Source of the DNA: an uncultured Lachnospiraceae bacterium
Lineage (GTDB): Bacteria > Bacillota > Clostridia > Lachnospirales > Lachnospiraceae
Direction of reading: 5' to 3'
Assembly (NCBI GenBank): GCA_934394615.1
Contig: CAKRRJ010000012.1
Span: forward strand, 1 to 39,472
Length of the DNA: 39,472 bases
Under the pieces are notes generated by a model. The model was not told where the DNA came from. It did not search any database and was given only the letters and a program-made list of their open reading frames with translations. The translations under genes and the position numbers were made by a program. Below, one piece after another: positions 31,903 to 39,472 of the stretch (the first letter of the stretch is position 1; the number at the start of each line of letters is the position of its first letter).

Positions 31903-33240
31903 TTAGAAGTACTGATACCGCTTCCGCTTTGCCACCAGAAAGCCCACCGACACAAGGGCGGACATGCCCTCTGCCACAATGATGGCGCACCAGATTCCGT
32001 TCAGACCAAAGATCAGCGGCAGAATCAGGACGCACGCACTCTCAAACACCAGGGCACGGAGGAACGCGATCACTGCGGACGTAAAGCCATCTCCCAGTGC
32101 CGTGAAAAAGGCAGAACCAAAGATGGAAAAGCCGCAGAATAAGAACGAAATCGCGTAAATGGAATAGGCATGCGCGGTCATGGCAAGAAGTTCTGCGTCA
32201 TATCCCACGAATACGCCTGCCAGCGGCGCAGCCATCAGTTCCGAGGAAAGCAGCATCGCCAGGGACGCTATCGCAATCAGAACACCGCTCCGCTTTAACA
32301 GATTGTTCAGTTCCTTTTTATTTCCGGCGCCGTAATGGTAGCTGATTACCGGGGCCACACCGGTTGCGTAACCGATAAAAATGGCCAGGAAAATGAAGTC
32401 CACATACATGATGGTACCGTAAGCCGCAACGCCATCTTCCCCGGCATACCGCATCAGCTGCGCATTATATAGCATGCCGACAATGGACATGGAAATGTTG
32501 CTCATAAGCTCTGACACGCCGTTGGTGCAGGCACGAAGGAGCGCTTTTGCGTCCCATTTTGGCTTGCGGATCTGCAGGCTGCTGCTGTTCTTTCTAAAGA
32601 AGTAGATGAGCGGCACAATTCCTCCGACAATCTGTCCCATAGCAGATGCCATGGCTGCTCCGGCAATACCCCAGCGGAACACGCCCATAAACAGCGCGTC
32701 CCCGGTCATATTGAGAATTCCCGATACGATCGTCACGATCAGTCCAAGTTTCGGCTTCTCTGCTGTCACGGACAGACTGGAGAACGCATACTGCAGCATC
32801 AAAAACGGCAGCGCCACCAGAATGATCCGGCCATACCGGACGCAGTCCTCCAGCATCTCGCCCTCCGCTCCCAGGAACATGGCAATCCGACGCAGAAAAA
32901 CAATGCTGATGACCGCAATCACCACACCGGATACAGCCACCGCACAGATCAGCAGGGAAAAGATTTCCTGCGCTTTTTCCCGCCTGCCCTCGCCCATGGT
33001 CCGGGCAATGAGGGCGCTGCCGCCGGTACCGAACATAAAGCCCATGGCACCTACCACCATCAAAAACGGCATAATAAAATTAACCGCCGCAAAAGGTGTT
33101 TTTCCCACGAAATTTGATACAAAAAAGCCATCCACCACACCGTAAATAGAGGTAAAGATCATCATTAAGATAGAGGGAATGGTAAATCGGATCAATCGTC
33201 CATAGCCGAAATGATCCGAAAGCTGAATACTCTGTTTCAT
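31903..33240 (-). CDS. MATE-family efflux transporter
   Basis: 445 residues with about twelve membrane helices in two similar halves. The first half has FTIPSILMMIFTSIYGVVDG and FFVSNFVGKTPFAAVNFIMP, and FGTGGSALIARTMGEGRREK is typical of the MepA-like branch. MATE proteins expel cationic drugs in exchange for Na+ or H+. A decayed MarR-family regulator lies directly upstream on the same strand, the arrangement of mepR-mepA in Staphylococcus; loss of that repressor may leave this pump unregulated. No riboswitch-like leader is seen before it. Confidence 0.9.
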   Translation of the reverse strand: MKQSIQLSDHFGYGRLIRFTIPSILMMIFTSIYGVVDGFFVSNFVGKTPFAAVNFIMPFLMVVGAMGFMFGTGGSALIARTMGEGRREKAQEIFSLLICAVAVSGVVIAVISIVFLRRIAMFLGAEGEMLEDCVRYGRIILVALPFLMLQYAFSSLSVTAEKPKLGLIVTIVSGILNMTGDALFMGVFRWGIAGAAMASAMGQIVGGIVPLIYFFRKNSSSLQIRKPKWDAKALLRACTNGVSELMSNISMSIVGMLYNAQLMRYAGEDGVAAYGTIMYVDFIFLAIFIGYATGVAPVISYHYGAGNKKELNNLLKRSGVLIAIASLAMLLSSELMAAPLAGVFVGYDAELLAMTAHAYSIYAISFLFCGFSIFGSAFFTALGDGFTSAVIAFLRALVFESACVLILPLIFGLNGIWCAIIVAEGMSALVSVGFLVAKRKRYQYF

Positions 33241-33300
33241 AAAATTCTCCTGTTATATTCTCAAGTGTTTCTCTGATTTTCTTCATCCAAACCCAGCTGG

Positions 33301-33530
33301 TTACAAGGTTTCCATCTGCTCCCGCAGCGTCGCGTCATGCTTTTTAATCAGTGCAAGATAGACCCGCAATTCTTCCTCACTCCAATGTAGAAACGCCGAC
33401 CGCTCTGCCTCAAGCAGCCTGCCCCTGTCTCTTTCGCGCGCACGCTTCCGCGTTCCGTCAGACGCACAAGCTCAGAAGCACGATCAGCATGAACTCTGTA
33501 CCGGTCAGATAGTTTGCGACCATAATTGTC
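33301..33530 (-). pseudogene. MarR-family regulator remnant
   Basis: Without a start, the frame reads DNYGRKLSDRYRVHADRASE then LVRLTERG. A one-base deletion near 33448 shifts to KRARERDRGRLLEAERSAFL, HWSEEELRVYLALIKKHDAT and LREQMETL, TAA. This fits the winged-helix wing and C-terminal dimer helix of a MarR-family protein. The first 90 or so residues are missing, cut off where the neighbouring 4Fe-4S gene ends. It probably once controlled the MATE gene downstream. Confidence 0.65.
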
Positions 33531-33536
33531 CTCTTT

Positions 33537-34340
33537 TCATTCTATTTCCATTCCAGCCGAAACATTTCCGATCTGTTCCAGCACCCACTTCGCCATGTCA
33601 CGCACCTGCGCATACTCATCCTGGCAGGCATCACAGCCGTAGATCCATTTGCCGAATTTATCCCGCAGCGGTTCCTTCCTCAAATCCCAGCCGTCCCATG
33701 TAGTCAGGCAGGAAACGCAGGTATTTCTGCACATCATATAGGGCATTTCCAGGGAACCGGTTGGGCAGGCTTTCATACATAAATTACAGGTTTCAGCACA
33801 TGACCGGAGCTGATTTTCAACCACATGCCGGAGCGGCGCATCAATCAGAAACGCTTCCAGATATTGATAAGAACCTTTTTCCGTGTAAAAGAAGTTATTT
33901 TTTCGTATGATTCCGATTCCCGCCTGCATTCCAGCCCACCGAAGGGCAGTAATTCCAAAATCCCGTTCCGTTGCCACCTGGAAGCCGCAGTCATTCAGAT
34001 ACTGCTCCAATGCCACACTGGCCCGATAACCTTCGGAATTCACATTTCTTCGCCCATCTGTCAGATAATACTTTGCGATGCGATCCTGGACTCCTTTCGG
34101 AATCCGATATTTTCCATACCAGAATGACTCAACCACAATGGCTTTTGCCCAGGGATACTTCTCCTGTAAATGGGCAAAGCTTCGAAATGATTCATACTTT
34201 TCCTTCGTCTGCGGGAAATGTTCCATCCGCTCTTCCAGCCATTTTTCATATCCCTGCATCAGTTCCACCGGAATGATGCCGCATTAGTCAAAGCCAAGTT
34301 CTTCTGCTTTCTTTACGATATCGAACGCATTCACAGTCAT
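33537..34340 (-). pseudogene. 4Fe-4S double-cluster protein (epoxyqueuosine reductase-like), interrupted by an early TAA
   Basis: AAGGAG precedes the start MTVNAFDIVKKAEELGFD, and the next codon (34284-34286) is TAA. The frame then continues CGIIPVELMQGYEKWLEERM and on through the whole protein. The two cluster motifs are intact: CAETCNLCMKACPTGSL, and CRNTCVSC with a later CDACQ. A change of AAA to TAA would explain the stop. Translation could restart at the Met in ELMQGYEKW, giving 243 residues, but there is no ribosome site there. Related proteins are QueG-like ferredoxin-type reductases of mostly unknown role. Confidence 0.75.
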
Positions 34341-34372
34341 ATGTACTCCTTACTCAACATACTGGTATAGCA

Positions 34373-35116
34373 TCAGAGGGATTTCAGGATCTCTGCGGCG
34401 CGGCGGATTTCTTCCTCATCTGTGCGGTAGATGGTAAACTCGCTTAAACCTTCAAGTCCCATATGCACCCGCTCATTCCGGTAACGCATGCCGCTGGGAA
34501 GCATCTTTTTTCCAGACATGTGAAACGCACGCACTCCGGTTTTTGCCGCAAGTTCGGCAAGATTCGACGATGTTACTCCCCCACCGGCCATGATAGTCAG
34601 ACTGCAGGAATGTTTCACAAGTTCTGCTAAAAGCCCGCTTCCCGCAAGGCAATCCGCTTCCTGGCCCGAAGTCAGAATAGTGTCCACACCCAATTCTGCC
34701 GCTTTTTGCATGGCAGCAATGGGATCCACACATACATCAAAGGCACGATGCAAGGTAATTCCACAGTTTCCCGCGGCTTCGATCATCCCGCGCATCTGCT
34801 CCTCCTGAAGCGTGCCATCCGCATTCAGGCTTCCGATCACAACGCCGTCTGCGCCTGCCTGCGCAAAATGGCGGATGTCGCAAAGCATCTGCTGATACTC
34901 ATACTCCGTGTAAAGAAAATCCCCGAATCTTGGGCGAATCAGCGTCCGGACAGGGAGACCAGTCTCCCGTTTTACCTGCTCAAACAACGCATATCCGGGC
35001 GTTGTTCCTCCAATGACCAGATTGGCACACAGCTCCAGGCGCGTTGCCCCGCCCAACTTCGCGGCCAGCGCCGATTCCACACCATCCACACAGACCTCTA
35101 ACATATAATCTTCCAT
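34373..35116 (-). CDS. cutC: CutC family protein (copper homeostasis)
   Basis: 247 residues from MEDYMLEVCVDGVESALAAK; GGGG lies six bases before this ATG. TIM-barrel family motifs are LEVCVDGVESALAAKLGGAT, RLELCANLVIGGTTPGYALF, LIRPRFGDFLYTEYEYQQML, TLHRAFDVCVDP and ILTSGQEADCLAG. The length is standard. CutC was linked to copper tolerance in Escherichia coli and Enterococcus, but its molecular role is unsettled. It is one of several metal-linked genes in the window. Confidence 0.92.
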   Translation of the reverse strand: MEDYMLEVCVDGVESALAAKLGGATRLELCANLVIGGTTPGYALFEQVKRETGLPVRTLIRPRFGDFLYTEYEYQQMLCDIRHFAQAGADGVVIGSLNADGTLQEEQMRGMIEAAGNCGITLHRAFDVCVDPIAAMQKAAELGVDTILTSGQEADCLAGSGLLAELVKHSCSLTIMAGGGVTSSNLAELAAKTGVRAFHMSGKKMLPSGMRYRNERVHMGLEGLSEFTIYRTDEEEIRRAAEILKSL

Positions 35117-35253
35117 AGTTTTCCCCATTCTTCCTCGTCTGATGCGCGAAGTGATACTACGCATAAACAAATAACGCTTATACTGAGTATAGTACAACAG
35201 CTGACAGAACGCCAGCAGATTATTTTCCTGCCCGATCCTCTCTCTAAACCAAA

Positions 35254-35302
35254 ATGGGACTGTTGCCCAGCAAAAAAATATTTGCTCATGCAACAGTCCC
35301 AT
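35254..35302 (-). terminator. Long hairpin between the AraC gene and cutC, probable terminator
   Basis: A perfect 13-bp stem (35254-35266 with 35290-35302) with an inner AGCAAA/TTTGCT stem, followed by TTTT on the minus strand. It would end the AraC-family gene's message before cutC. Confidence 0.75.
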
Positions 35303-35335
35303 CATTGCCTGCGTTTTTCGCATTTCTTATATCGC

Positions 35336-36217
35336 CTATGCTTCCCGTTCCTTCACCGCAATCCAGATCTCACACTGATAATCCGGATTTGTTACATCTT
35401 CCGAAGAATACACCTCAAATTCCACATTCTCCGCATATTCATACTGGGTACTCTGCGGAAAAAATTCCGTGACGATTCTATGGTAGGTCTCAATAAACGC
35501 ATCCGGCATCTTTCCTTTGCTGGTAAATACTGCATACGTATTCGCCGGAATGGTTACGACTTCCAAATCCTCATCCACCTTTCTTCCGTCGTACTCCACA
35601 CCAATTCCATAAGGGAACTGCTCCGCATTCAGTTCCGAAGAAAAACAGATACCCAAAAGCCCCTTCATGACCGGCTCTTTCGGCAGACATGCAATCAGCT
35701 TTGCCATTGTTCCGTCAGCTCCGTACTCCTGCCACATTGCGGTAATATCCGGGGTTGCCGCAGCCGACTGCGGTTTTCCCACCCGTTTTCTCTTGCACAC
35801 AACCTGAAACGCGTCTCTTTTTTCAATTCTGTAATCCATTTTACTTCCTCCTGTCAAAATCAGTTTTACGGAAAGAGGAGTAAAGATCCTGACCTTGCCG
35901 CCGTGTTTTGCCTCACTCGGCGCAATGCCATGAAACCGGGTAAAAGCGCGGGAAAAACTCTCCGGTGTATCGTATCCGTATTTCAGGGCAATATCAATCA
36001 CCTTCGCGTGTCCTTTTGACAGTTCCTCCCCCGCAAGGGAAAGTCTGCGCATACGGATATAATCTCCCAGCGAAAGACCACACAGAATTCCGAATACTCT
36101 CTGAAAATGAAACGAAGAGGAGCAGGCCTGCTTTGCAGCTTCCTCGAAATCAATCTCTTCTATTATATTCGCTTCTACATAATCAATCGCACGCTGAATT
36201 CCCTGTATCCAGTTCAT
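35336..36217 (-). CDS. AraC-family regulator with GyrI-like effector-binding domain
   Basis: 293 residues. The N-terminal AraC DNA-binding domain has two helix-turn-helix units (IDFEEAAKQACSSSFHFQRV; VIDIALKYGYDTPESFSRAF then TRFHGIAPSEAK). A GyrI/Rob-type effector domain follows (about residues 125-293, MDYRIEKRDAFQVVCKRKRV; LGICFSSELNAEQFPYGIGV). Such proteins sense hydrophobic or cationic drugs and activate efflux genes. The adjacent genes, a kinase-like protein and a MATE pump, are on the same strand upstream, so the pump is a plausible target. Confidence 0.9.
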   Translation of the reverse strand: MNWIQGIQRAIDYVEANIIEEIDFEEAAKQACSSSFHFQRVFGILCGLSLGDYIRMRRLSLAGEELSKGHAKVIDIALKYGYDTPESFSRAFTRFHGIAPSEAKHGGKVRIFTPLSVKLILTGGSKMDYRIEKRDAFQVVCKRKRVGKPQSAAATPDITAMWQEYGADGTMAKLIACLPKEPVMKGLLGICFSSELNAEQFPYGIGVEYDGRKVDEDLEVVTIPANTYAVFTSKGKMPDAFIETYHRIVTEFFPQSTQYEYAENVEFEVYSSEDVTNPDYQCEIWIAVKEREA

Positions 36218-36292
36218 CTGTTCACTTCCTCTCTGTGATTACAGTGTAGCAAAATACTGTCGGCGTTTCCTGATTCTGTGTGCTTTGTGATG

Positions 36293-36889
36293 TTAGCAAT
36301 TCTGTTTCTGACACTCCATTACCATCTTCTCACACAATTCATATCCCAGCTGGGAGCTGTTCAGGCACAGCGTATAATTCGCTGCCATCCCCCATTTCTG
36401 GTCTGTATAAAAATTATAATTGCTCCTGCGGCGCTTGTCGATGTCTTCCATCATCTTTTTCGCCTCTGCTTCGCTGACATGATAAAGTCTGCAGATCCGT
36501 TCTGTTTTTTCCGGCAGATCTCCATGGATAAAAACATTTAACACATCAGTCCGGTCTTTGAGAATAAAGTCCGCATTTCTTCCAATGATCACGCAGGATT
36601 CTTTTTCCGCGATTTCCAGAATCACCTTCCGCTGTGCCTCATACACCATGTCCTCTACGGATTTTCCGGTGCGGTCACGTCCTGTAAAGGCATAGGCAAA
36701 CAAGCCCTTCTTCGGAGAAAGTTCCGATTTTTCCTGAATGTATTCCGGGGAAAAGCCGGATTTTTCCGCAATCTGGCCGATGATATCCTTGTCATAGTAG
36801 GCGATTCCAAGCTTCTTTGCCACCTCTTCCCCGATAAATCGTCCGCCGCTTCCAAACTCTCTGCTGATCGTAATGATTCTCTTTGTCAT
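36293..36889 (-). CDS. Cytidylate kinase-like family protein
   Basis: 198 residues. The N-terminus MTKRIITISREFGSGGRFIG carries the P-loop variant of this family, followed by EEVAKKLGIAYYDKDIIGQI. Later come CVIIGRNADFILKDRTDVLN and the LID-like stretch KMMEDIDKRRRSNYNFYTDQ. The family resembles cytidylate kinase but its substrate is not established. It lies 13 bases after the MATE stop, so the two are probably one transcript controlled by the MATE leader. Confidence 0.88.
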   Translation of the reverse strand: MTKRIITISREFGSGGRFIGEEVAKKLGIAYYDKDIIGQIAEKSGFSPEYIQEKSELSPKKGLFAYAFTGRDRTGKSVEDMVYEAQRKVILEIAEKESCVIIGRNADFILKDRTDVLNVFIHGDLPEKTERICRLYHVSEAEAKKMMEDIDKRRRSNYNFYTDQKWGMAANYTLCLNSSQLGYELCEKMVMECQKQNC

Positions 36890-36902
36890 AGCCGGTTCCT
36901 CC

Positions 36903-38270
36903 TTAATTGAAACGCTCCACTCTGTTTGTTCTGATTTTCTTTAAGAATCCATATCCCACCAGACAGGCCACAGCCTCTGTAATCGGAAACGCCCACCAGA
37001 TCATGGATACTCCCATCTGCCCGTTTCTGACAAAGATGGAAAAGATTCCGGCTAACGGCAGTATGATCACCAGCTGCCGGAGCAGGGAAATCACAAGAGA
37101 CTCCAGTCCGCCATCCAGCGCCTGGTAAATTCCCTGATAAGCCACATTGATTCCCGCAAAAATAAAGCTGATGGAAATTACCCGCATGGCACTGATAAAA
37201 TAGGTTCTGGACTGTCCTGCATTAAACAATGACGCAAAGAATCCAGGAAATAATTCTGTGATCAGAATACCGAAGATCATCAGTCCAATGGTATACAAAA
37301 GGCCATATTTGATTCCGTCCTGGATTCTCTTTTTGCTTCCCATTCCGTATGCAAACGCGATGATCGGCGTGATTGCGTCTCGCAGGCCGAATGCAAGAAA
37401 CAGGACAAACTGCTGTACTTTGTAGAACAGTCCGTATGCAGTCTGGGCGGAAGGGCTGAATTTCAGGATCAGGTTCATCACATAAACCATGATGGACATC
37501 AGGGCCTGGGCGATGATAGCCGGTAGGCCGATGCTGTAAATCTCTCTTATGATTCCGGCATCCGGCTTCATGAACTTCATTCCGTGCTCAAATTCCTTGT
37601 TTAATTTCATATGGAACACAAACAACAATACAGCCGATGCCACCTGTCCGATGACTGTCGCATAGGCGGCACCCTCCACGCCCAGTTCCGGCACCGGACC
37701 AATTCCATAGATCATGATGGGATCCAGAATGATGTTTACCACAGCACCCACAACCTGGCCGATCGTGGAATACAGGGATCGGCCGGTGGCCTGCAGCAGT
37801 TTCTCAAACAACGAAAAAAAGATAATTCCGAAGGAGATCATGCAGCATATTCTTAAATAGCTGGTTCCCATGGAAAGAACTTCTGGATCCACAGTCTGGG
37901 ATGCGATATAGGACTTTACTCCGAATATTCCAAACAACAGGCAAACCACATAAATAATTGCGCCAAGGAACAAACTGTTTCCCGCCACCTTCGCCGCTTT
38001 CTTAGCATTTCCCTGTCCCAGTGTTCTTGCAAGAAGCGCGTTAGTTCCCACACCGGTTCCGATTCCAACTGCCACCATCAGCATCTGAACCGGGAATACC
38101 AGGGTAAGGGCGTTTAACGCCGACTCACTTCCCACCTTCATGTTTCCTACGAAAGCACTGTCTACAATGTTGTAGACCGCCTGCAAGGCCATGGATAAAA
38201 TCATGGGGATTCCCATCTGCACCATGAGCCGGTTCACCGGCATGTCTTTCATTTTGCTGCTTTCTACCAT
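36903..38270 (-). CDS. MATE-family efflux transporter (MepA-like) with regulated leader
   Basis: 455 residues from [20 protein letters not shown] after AGGAGGAG. Twelve membrane helices in two halves are visible, with [20 protein letters not shown] and [20 protein letters not shown] in the first and [20 protein letters not shown] in the second. It should export cationic compounds by ion exchange. Its 5' leader of about 215 bases holds two terminator-like hairpins with a shared loop motif, so expression probably depends on an RNA-level signal. The downstream cytidylate kinase-like gene is likely co-transcribed. Confidence 0.9.
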   Translation of the reverse strand: MVESSKMKDMPVNRLMVQMGIPMILSMALQAVYNIVDSAFVGNMKVGSESALNALTLVFPVQMLMVAVGIGTGVGTNALLARTLGQGNAKKAAKVAGNSLFLGAIIYVVCLLFGIFGVKSYIASQTVDPEVLSMGTSYLRICCMISFGIIFFSLFEKLLQATGRSLYSTIGQVVGAVVNIILDPIMIYGIGPVPELGVEGAAYATVIGQVASAVLLFVFHMKLNKEFEHGMKFMKPDAGIIREIYSIGLPAIIAQALMSIMVYVMNLILKFSPSAQTAYGLFYKVQQFVLFLAFGLRDAITPIIAFAYGMGSKKRIQDGIKYGLLYTIGLMIFGILITELFPGFFASLFNAGQSRTYFISAMRVISISFIFAGINVAYQGIYQALDGGLESLVISLLRQLVIILPLAGIFSIFVRNGQMGVSMIWWAFPITEAVACLVGYGFLKKIRTNRVERFN

Positions 38271-38350
38271 TACTACTGACTCCTCCTCTTTCTTGCCACA
38301 AGAATGCGCTCAGCACATTCCTGCTCCACAGGGGCTGCGCCCCAGGAAAC

Positions 38351-38409
38351 AAAAAGTGTGCAGACTTATCGCATAAGTTGGACTTACGCTGATAAGCTAC
38401 ACACTTTTT
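38351..38409 (-). promoter_or_regulatory. Second leader hairpin of the MATE gene, terminator-like
   Basis: The outer stem is 38351-38360 with 38400-38409, the inner stem 38365-38370 with 38391-38396. The minus strand ends in TTTTT. The loop holds AGCGTAAGTCCA (38379-38390). A rival inner hairpin, ACTTAT/ATAAGT with loop GCG, can form in the same place, as in attenuators. Confidence 0.75.
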
Positions 38410-38440
38410 TATGGCATTCTCTATTTATTTTTAAACGAAA

Positions 38441-38482
38441 AACGAGCAGCAAAACTGGATTTACGCTAGTCTGCTACTCGTT
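38441..38482 (-). promoter_or_regulatory. First leader hairpin of the MATE gene, terminator-like
   Basis: The stem is AACGAG/CTCGTT with AGCA/TGCT inside (38441-38451 with 38472-38482), plus ACT/AGT. The minus strand ends in five T. The loop holds AGCGTAAATCCA (38456-38467), identical but for one base to that of the second hairpin although the stems are unrelated. Confidence 0.75.
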
Positions 38483-38490
38483 CGGGGATT

Positions 38491-38519
38491 ATTATATTTT
38501 AATTTTGGGGAAATGTCAA
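38491..38519 (-). promoter_or_regulatory. Promoter of the MATE leader
   Basis: On the minus strand a full-consensus TTGACA (38514-38519) and TATAAT (38491-38496) with a 17-base spacer. Transcription should start at about 38484, so the message begins at the first leader hairpin. Confidence 0.88.
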
Positions 38520-38544
38520 ACGAAAATCTGCTTGCCTGACGCGG

Positions 38545-38896
38545 TTACCTCTTTTTATAAAGCACCAGTTCCGGATCTTCCCCCTTTGCTCCGTAGGTGC
38601 TGATCATGATAAAATCCATATTGGCCAGGACTCCAAAGCACCGTTCGCCGCCAAACTCCGATTCCAGCTGATTGCCCAGATAAGTTTTCTCATCATCCAG
38701 GAATTTCACCTTTTCACCATTTGGAAGTCTATATTCCAGATTCACATAGGCTCCAACCAGTGCATTCAGCTTTTTCACTTCCGGGAGTCCTTCGATATGG
38801 AGATCATTGATTTCTCCGATCAGCTTCCGTTTGAATTCTTCAAATTGACCTTGGTCACTGAGTTCTTCGTAGCGTTTCCAGTAATCCAGTTTCTAG
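38545..38896 (-). pseudogene. Unknown protein, 5' end missing
   Basis: The open frame begins directly after a TAG at about 38897 and reads KLDYWKRYEELSDQGQFEEF, KRKLIGEINDLHIEGLPEVK, KLNALVGAYVNLEYRLPNGE, then ends GEDPELVLYKKR, TAG. The composition looks like genuine protein. The first ATG is 40 codons in (MKKLNALVG-like position is preceded by no ribosome site), so the start seems to have been lost where the hairpin array begins. I do not recognise the family. Confidence 0.55.
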
Positions 38897-38903
38897 CACC
38901 AAG

Positions 38904-39310
38904 CACCGAAAGGTGATTTTGTGAAAATGAGTGAACCTGTACAGGTTTACACTGCTTGCCAATTTGTGAAGGGGAAAAATATGGCTCTAATTTATTTCCA
39001 ACTTGGGAATAATTCCGCTATGCCACCTGTGTCCAATTCGTCCACAAGCCGAAATGTTCTTTTCCCATATTTGAACTTGTGCCCAACTTGGGTACAAGTG
39101 AAATTAAGAGTTCTCACGATCGGACCTGTTCCCAAATCGGGAACAAGTCAAAGAGCAGGAACCGTACCTCTCGCCAATTTGGCGAGAAGTTATTTTTATT
39201 CCCGACGAGTTGTCGGGAAGCTGTATGGTAACTTCAGACCAACTTGGTCCTAAGAAATATTGTATCGTTGCAGAAAAATGACTTCGTCCCAAATTGAGAC
39301 GAAGTCATTT
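38904..39310. repeat. Array of about ten short hairpins with a common CC-AANTY-GG core
   Basis: Stem-loops follow each other with loop centres at about 38963, 39002, 39037, 39087, 39136, 39178, 39209, 39243 and 39293, preceded by CACC-GAAA-GGTG (38904-38915) and a 20-base palindrome (38931-38950). The best units are 39075-39099, 39124-39148 and 39166-39190. Each has two 10-base arms around a 5-base loop (AACTT, AAATC, AATTT), with outer bases ACY/AGT and inner bases CC/GG kept while the rest of the arm changes and still pairs. The last unit (39276-39310) is the longest and has T-runs both ways. Open frames here lack ribosome sites and only reflect few stops. Confidence 0.8.
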
Positions 39311-39325
39311 CATATAATTTTTATA

Positions 39326-39421
39326 CTATGCTACCCAGTTATAACCAGTCATTGCCTGATCCACAATATGGTCAAATACAAGCGTACTTTTTCTCAAGAG
39401 AGGGTGTAAAAATTCTTGTGT
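39326..39421 (-). pseudogene. Possible C-terminal fragment of an unidentified protein
   Basis: A short minus-strand frame reads TQEFLHPLLRKSTLVFDHIV then DQAMTGYNWVA, TAG. It has a protein-like composition but no start, and a TAG precedes it. It could be the end of a lost gene or chance. The rest of 39422-39472 shows nothing I can name. Confidence 0.25.
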
Positions 39422-39472
39422 CTATGGAAAGTAAATCTTTCTGATAAGAAATAGATATGTAAAATTTTGCTG

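Noticed and set aside
38351..38482. Guanidine-II (mini-ykkC) riboswitch before the MATE gene
   Set aside because: That motif needs two short hairpins with ACGR loops close together; here the loops are long and carry AGCGTAARTCCA.
38921..39292. Open frames of 110 codons (plus) and 62 codons (minus) over the hairpin array
   Set aside because: No ribosome sites, no protein-like composition, and the frame is set by repeated hairpin cores; the structure, not the translation, is the regular feature.
38904..39310. CRISPR array or integron attC sites as explanation of the array
   Set aside because: There is no constant direct repeat with unique spacers, no cas genes, no integrase gene and no attC-type paired boxes.
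1..39472. tRNA, rRNA, prophage or complete insertion sequence
   Set aside because: None was recognised on either strand; the short minus-strand fragment at 39326-39421 is too small to assign to a transposase.

Overview
The window looks like a chromosomal segment of a Gram-positive, spore-forming member of the Clostridia, most likely Lachnospiraceae. The basis is the vegetative block yicC-gmk-rpoZ-rimO-pgsA-cinA-(DUF2953)-ytfJ, strong AGGAGG ribosome sites, TTGACA/TATAAT promoters with 17-base spacers, and the kinds of accessory genes present (ATC hydrolase family, cytidylate kinase-like protein, MATE pumps). Genus is not decided. Almost everything is on the minus strand; plus-strand genes are rpmB (3' end only), rqcH, an HD-domain gene and a PLP-dependent lyase/aldolase.

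Layout. 1-9.7 kb: core genes. They are the end of rpmB, a structured palindromic segment, a 45-residue membrane peptide, then (reading leftwards) yicC, gmk, rpoZ, rimO, pgsA, cinA, a 108-residue unknown, a DUF2953 protein and ytfJ, with rqcH divergent. 9.8-25.2 kb: metal handling and transport. It holds ogt, a CsoR-regulated P1B-type ATPase interrupted by one amber codon, csoR, a heterodimeric ABC exporter, a P-type ATPase under a yybP-ykoY manganese riboswitch (so probably a Mn2+ exporter), a plus-strand HD-domain gene, and an HMA-TauE/DsbD-cupredoxin fusion followed by its response regulator and histidine kinase. 25.2-36.9 kb: single accessory genes (Nudix, GNAT, oxidoreductase, ATC hydrolase, HAD, acetyltransferase, aldolase, MATE, CutC, AraC, cytidylate kinase-like) mixed with many gene remnants. 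36.9-39.5 kb: a second MATE gene with an unusual leader, a truncated unknown gene, and an array of short hairpins.

Two regulatory stretches are the best candidates for something undescribed. One is the leader of the second MATE gene (38351-38519): a consensus promoter is followed at once by two terminator-like hairpins whose stems differ but whose loops share a 12-base motif. The other is 38904-39310, roughly ten non-identical hairpins spaced 31-50 bases apart, most with a five-base loop of the form AANTY closed by CC/GG and with arms that differ yet still pair.

A second theme is decay. Between 10 and 34 kb there are single nonsense codons in otherwise intact genes (metal ATPase, 4Fe-4S protein, GNAT tail), internal deletions (sensor kinase, MBL hydrolase) and truncated ends (AAA-ATPase, MarR, ACT, GNAT). 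Either this accessory region is being lost, or the sequence carries some errors; reads would tell which. Everything here was read by eye; no database search was run.
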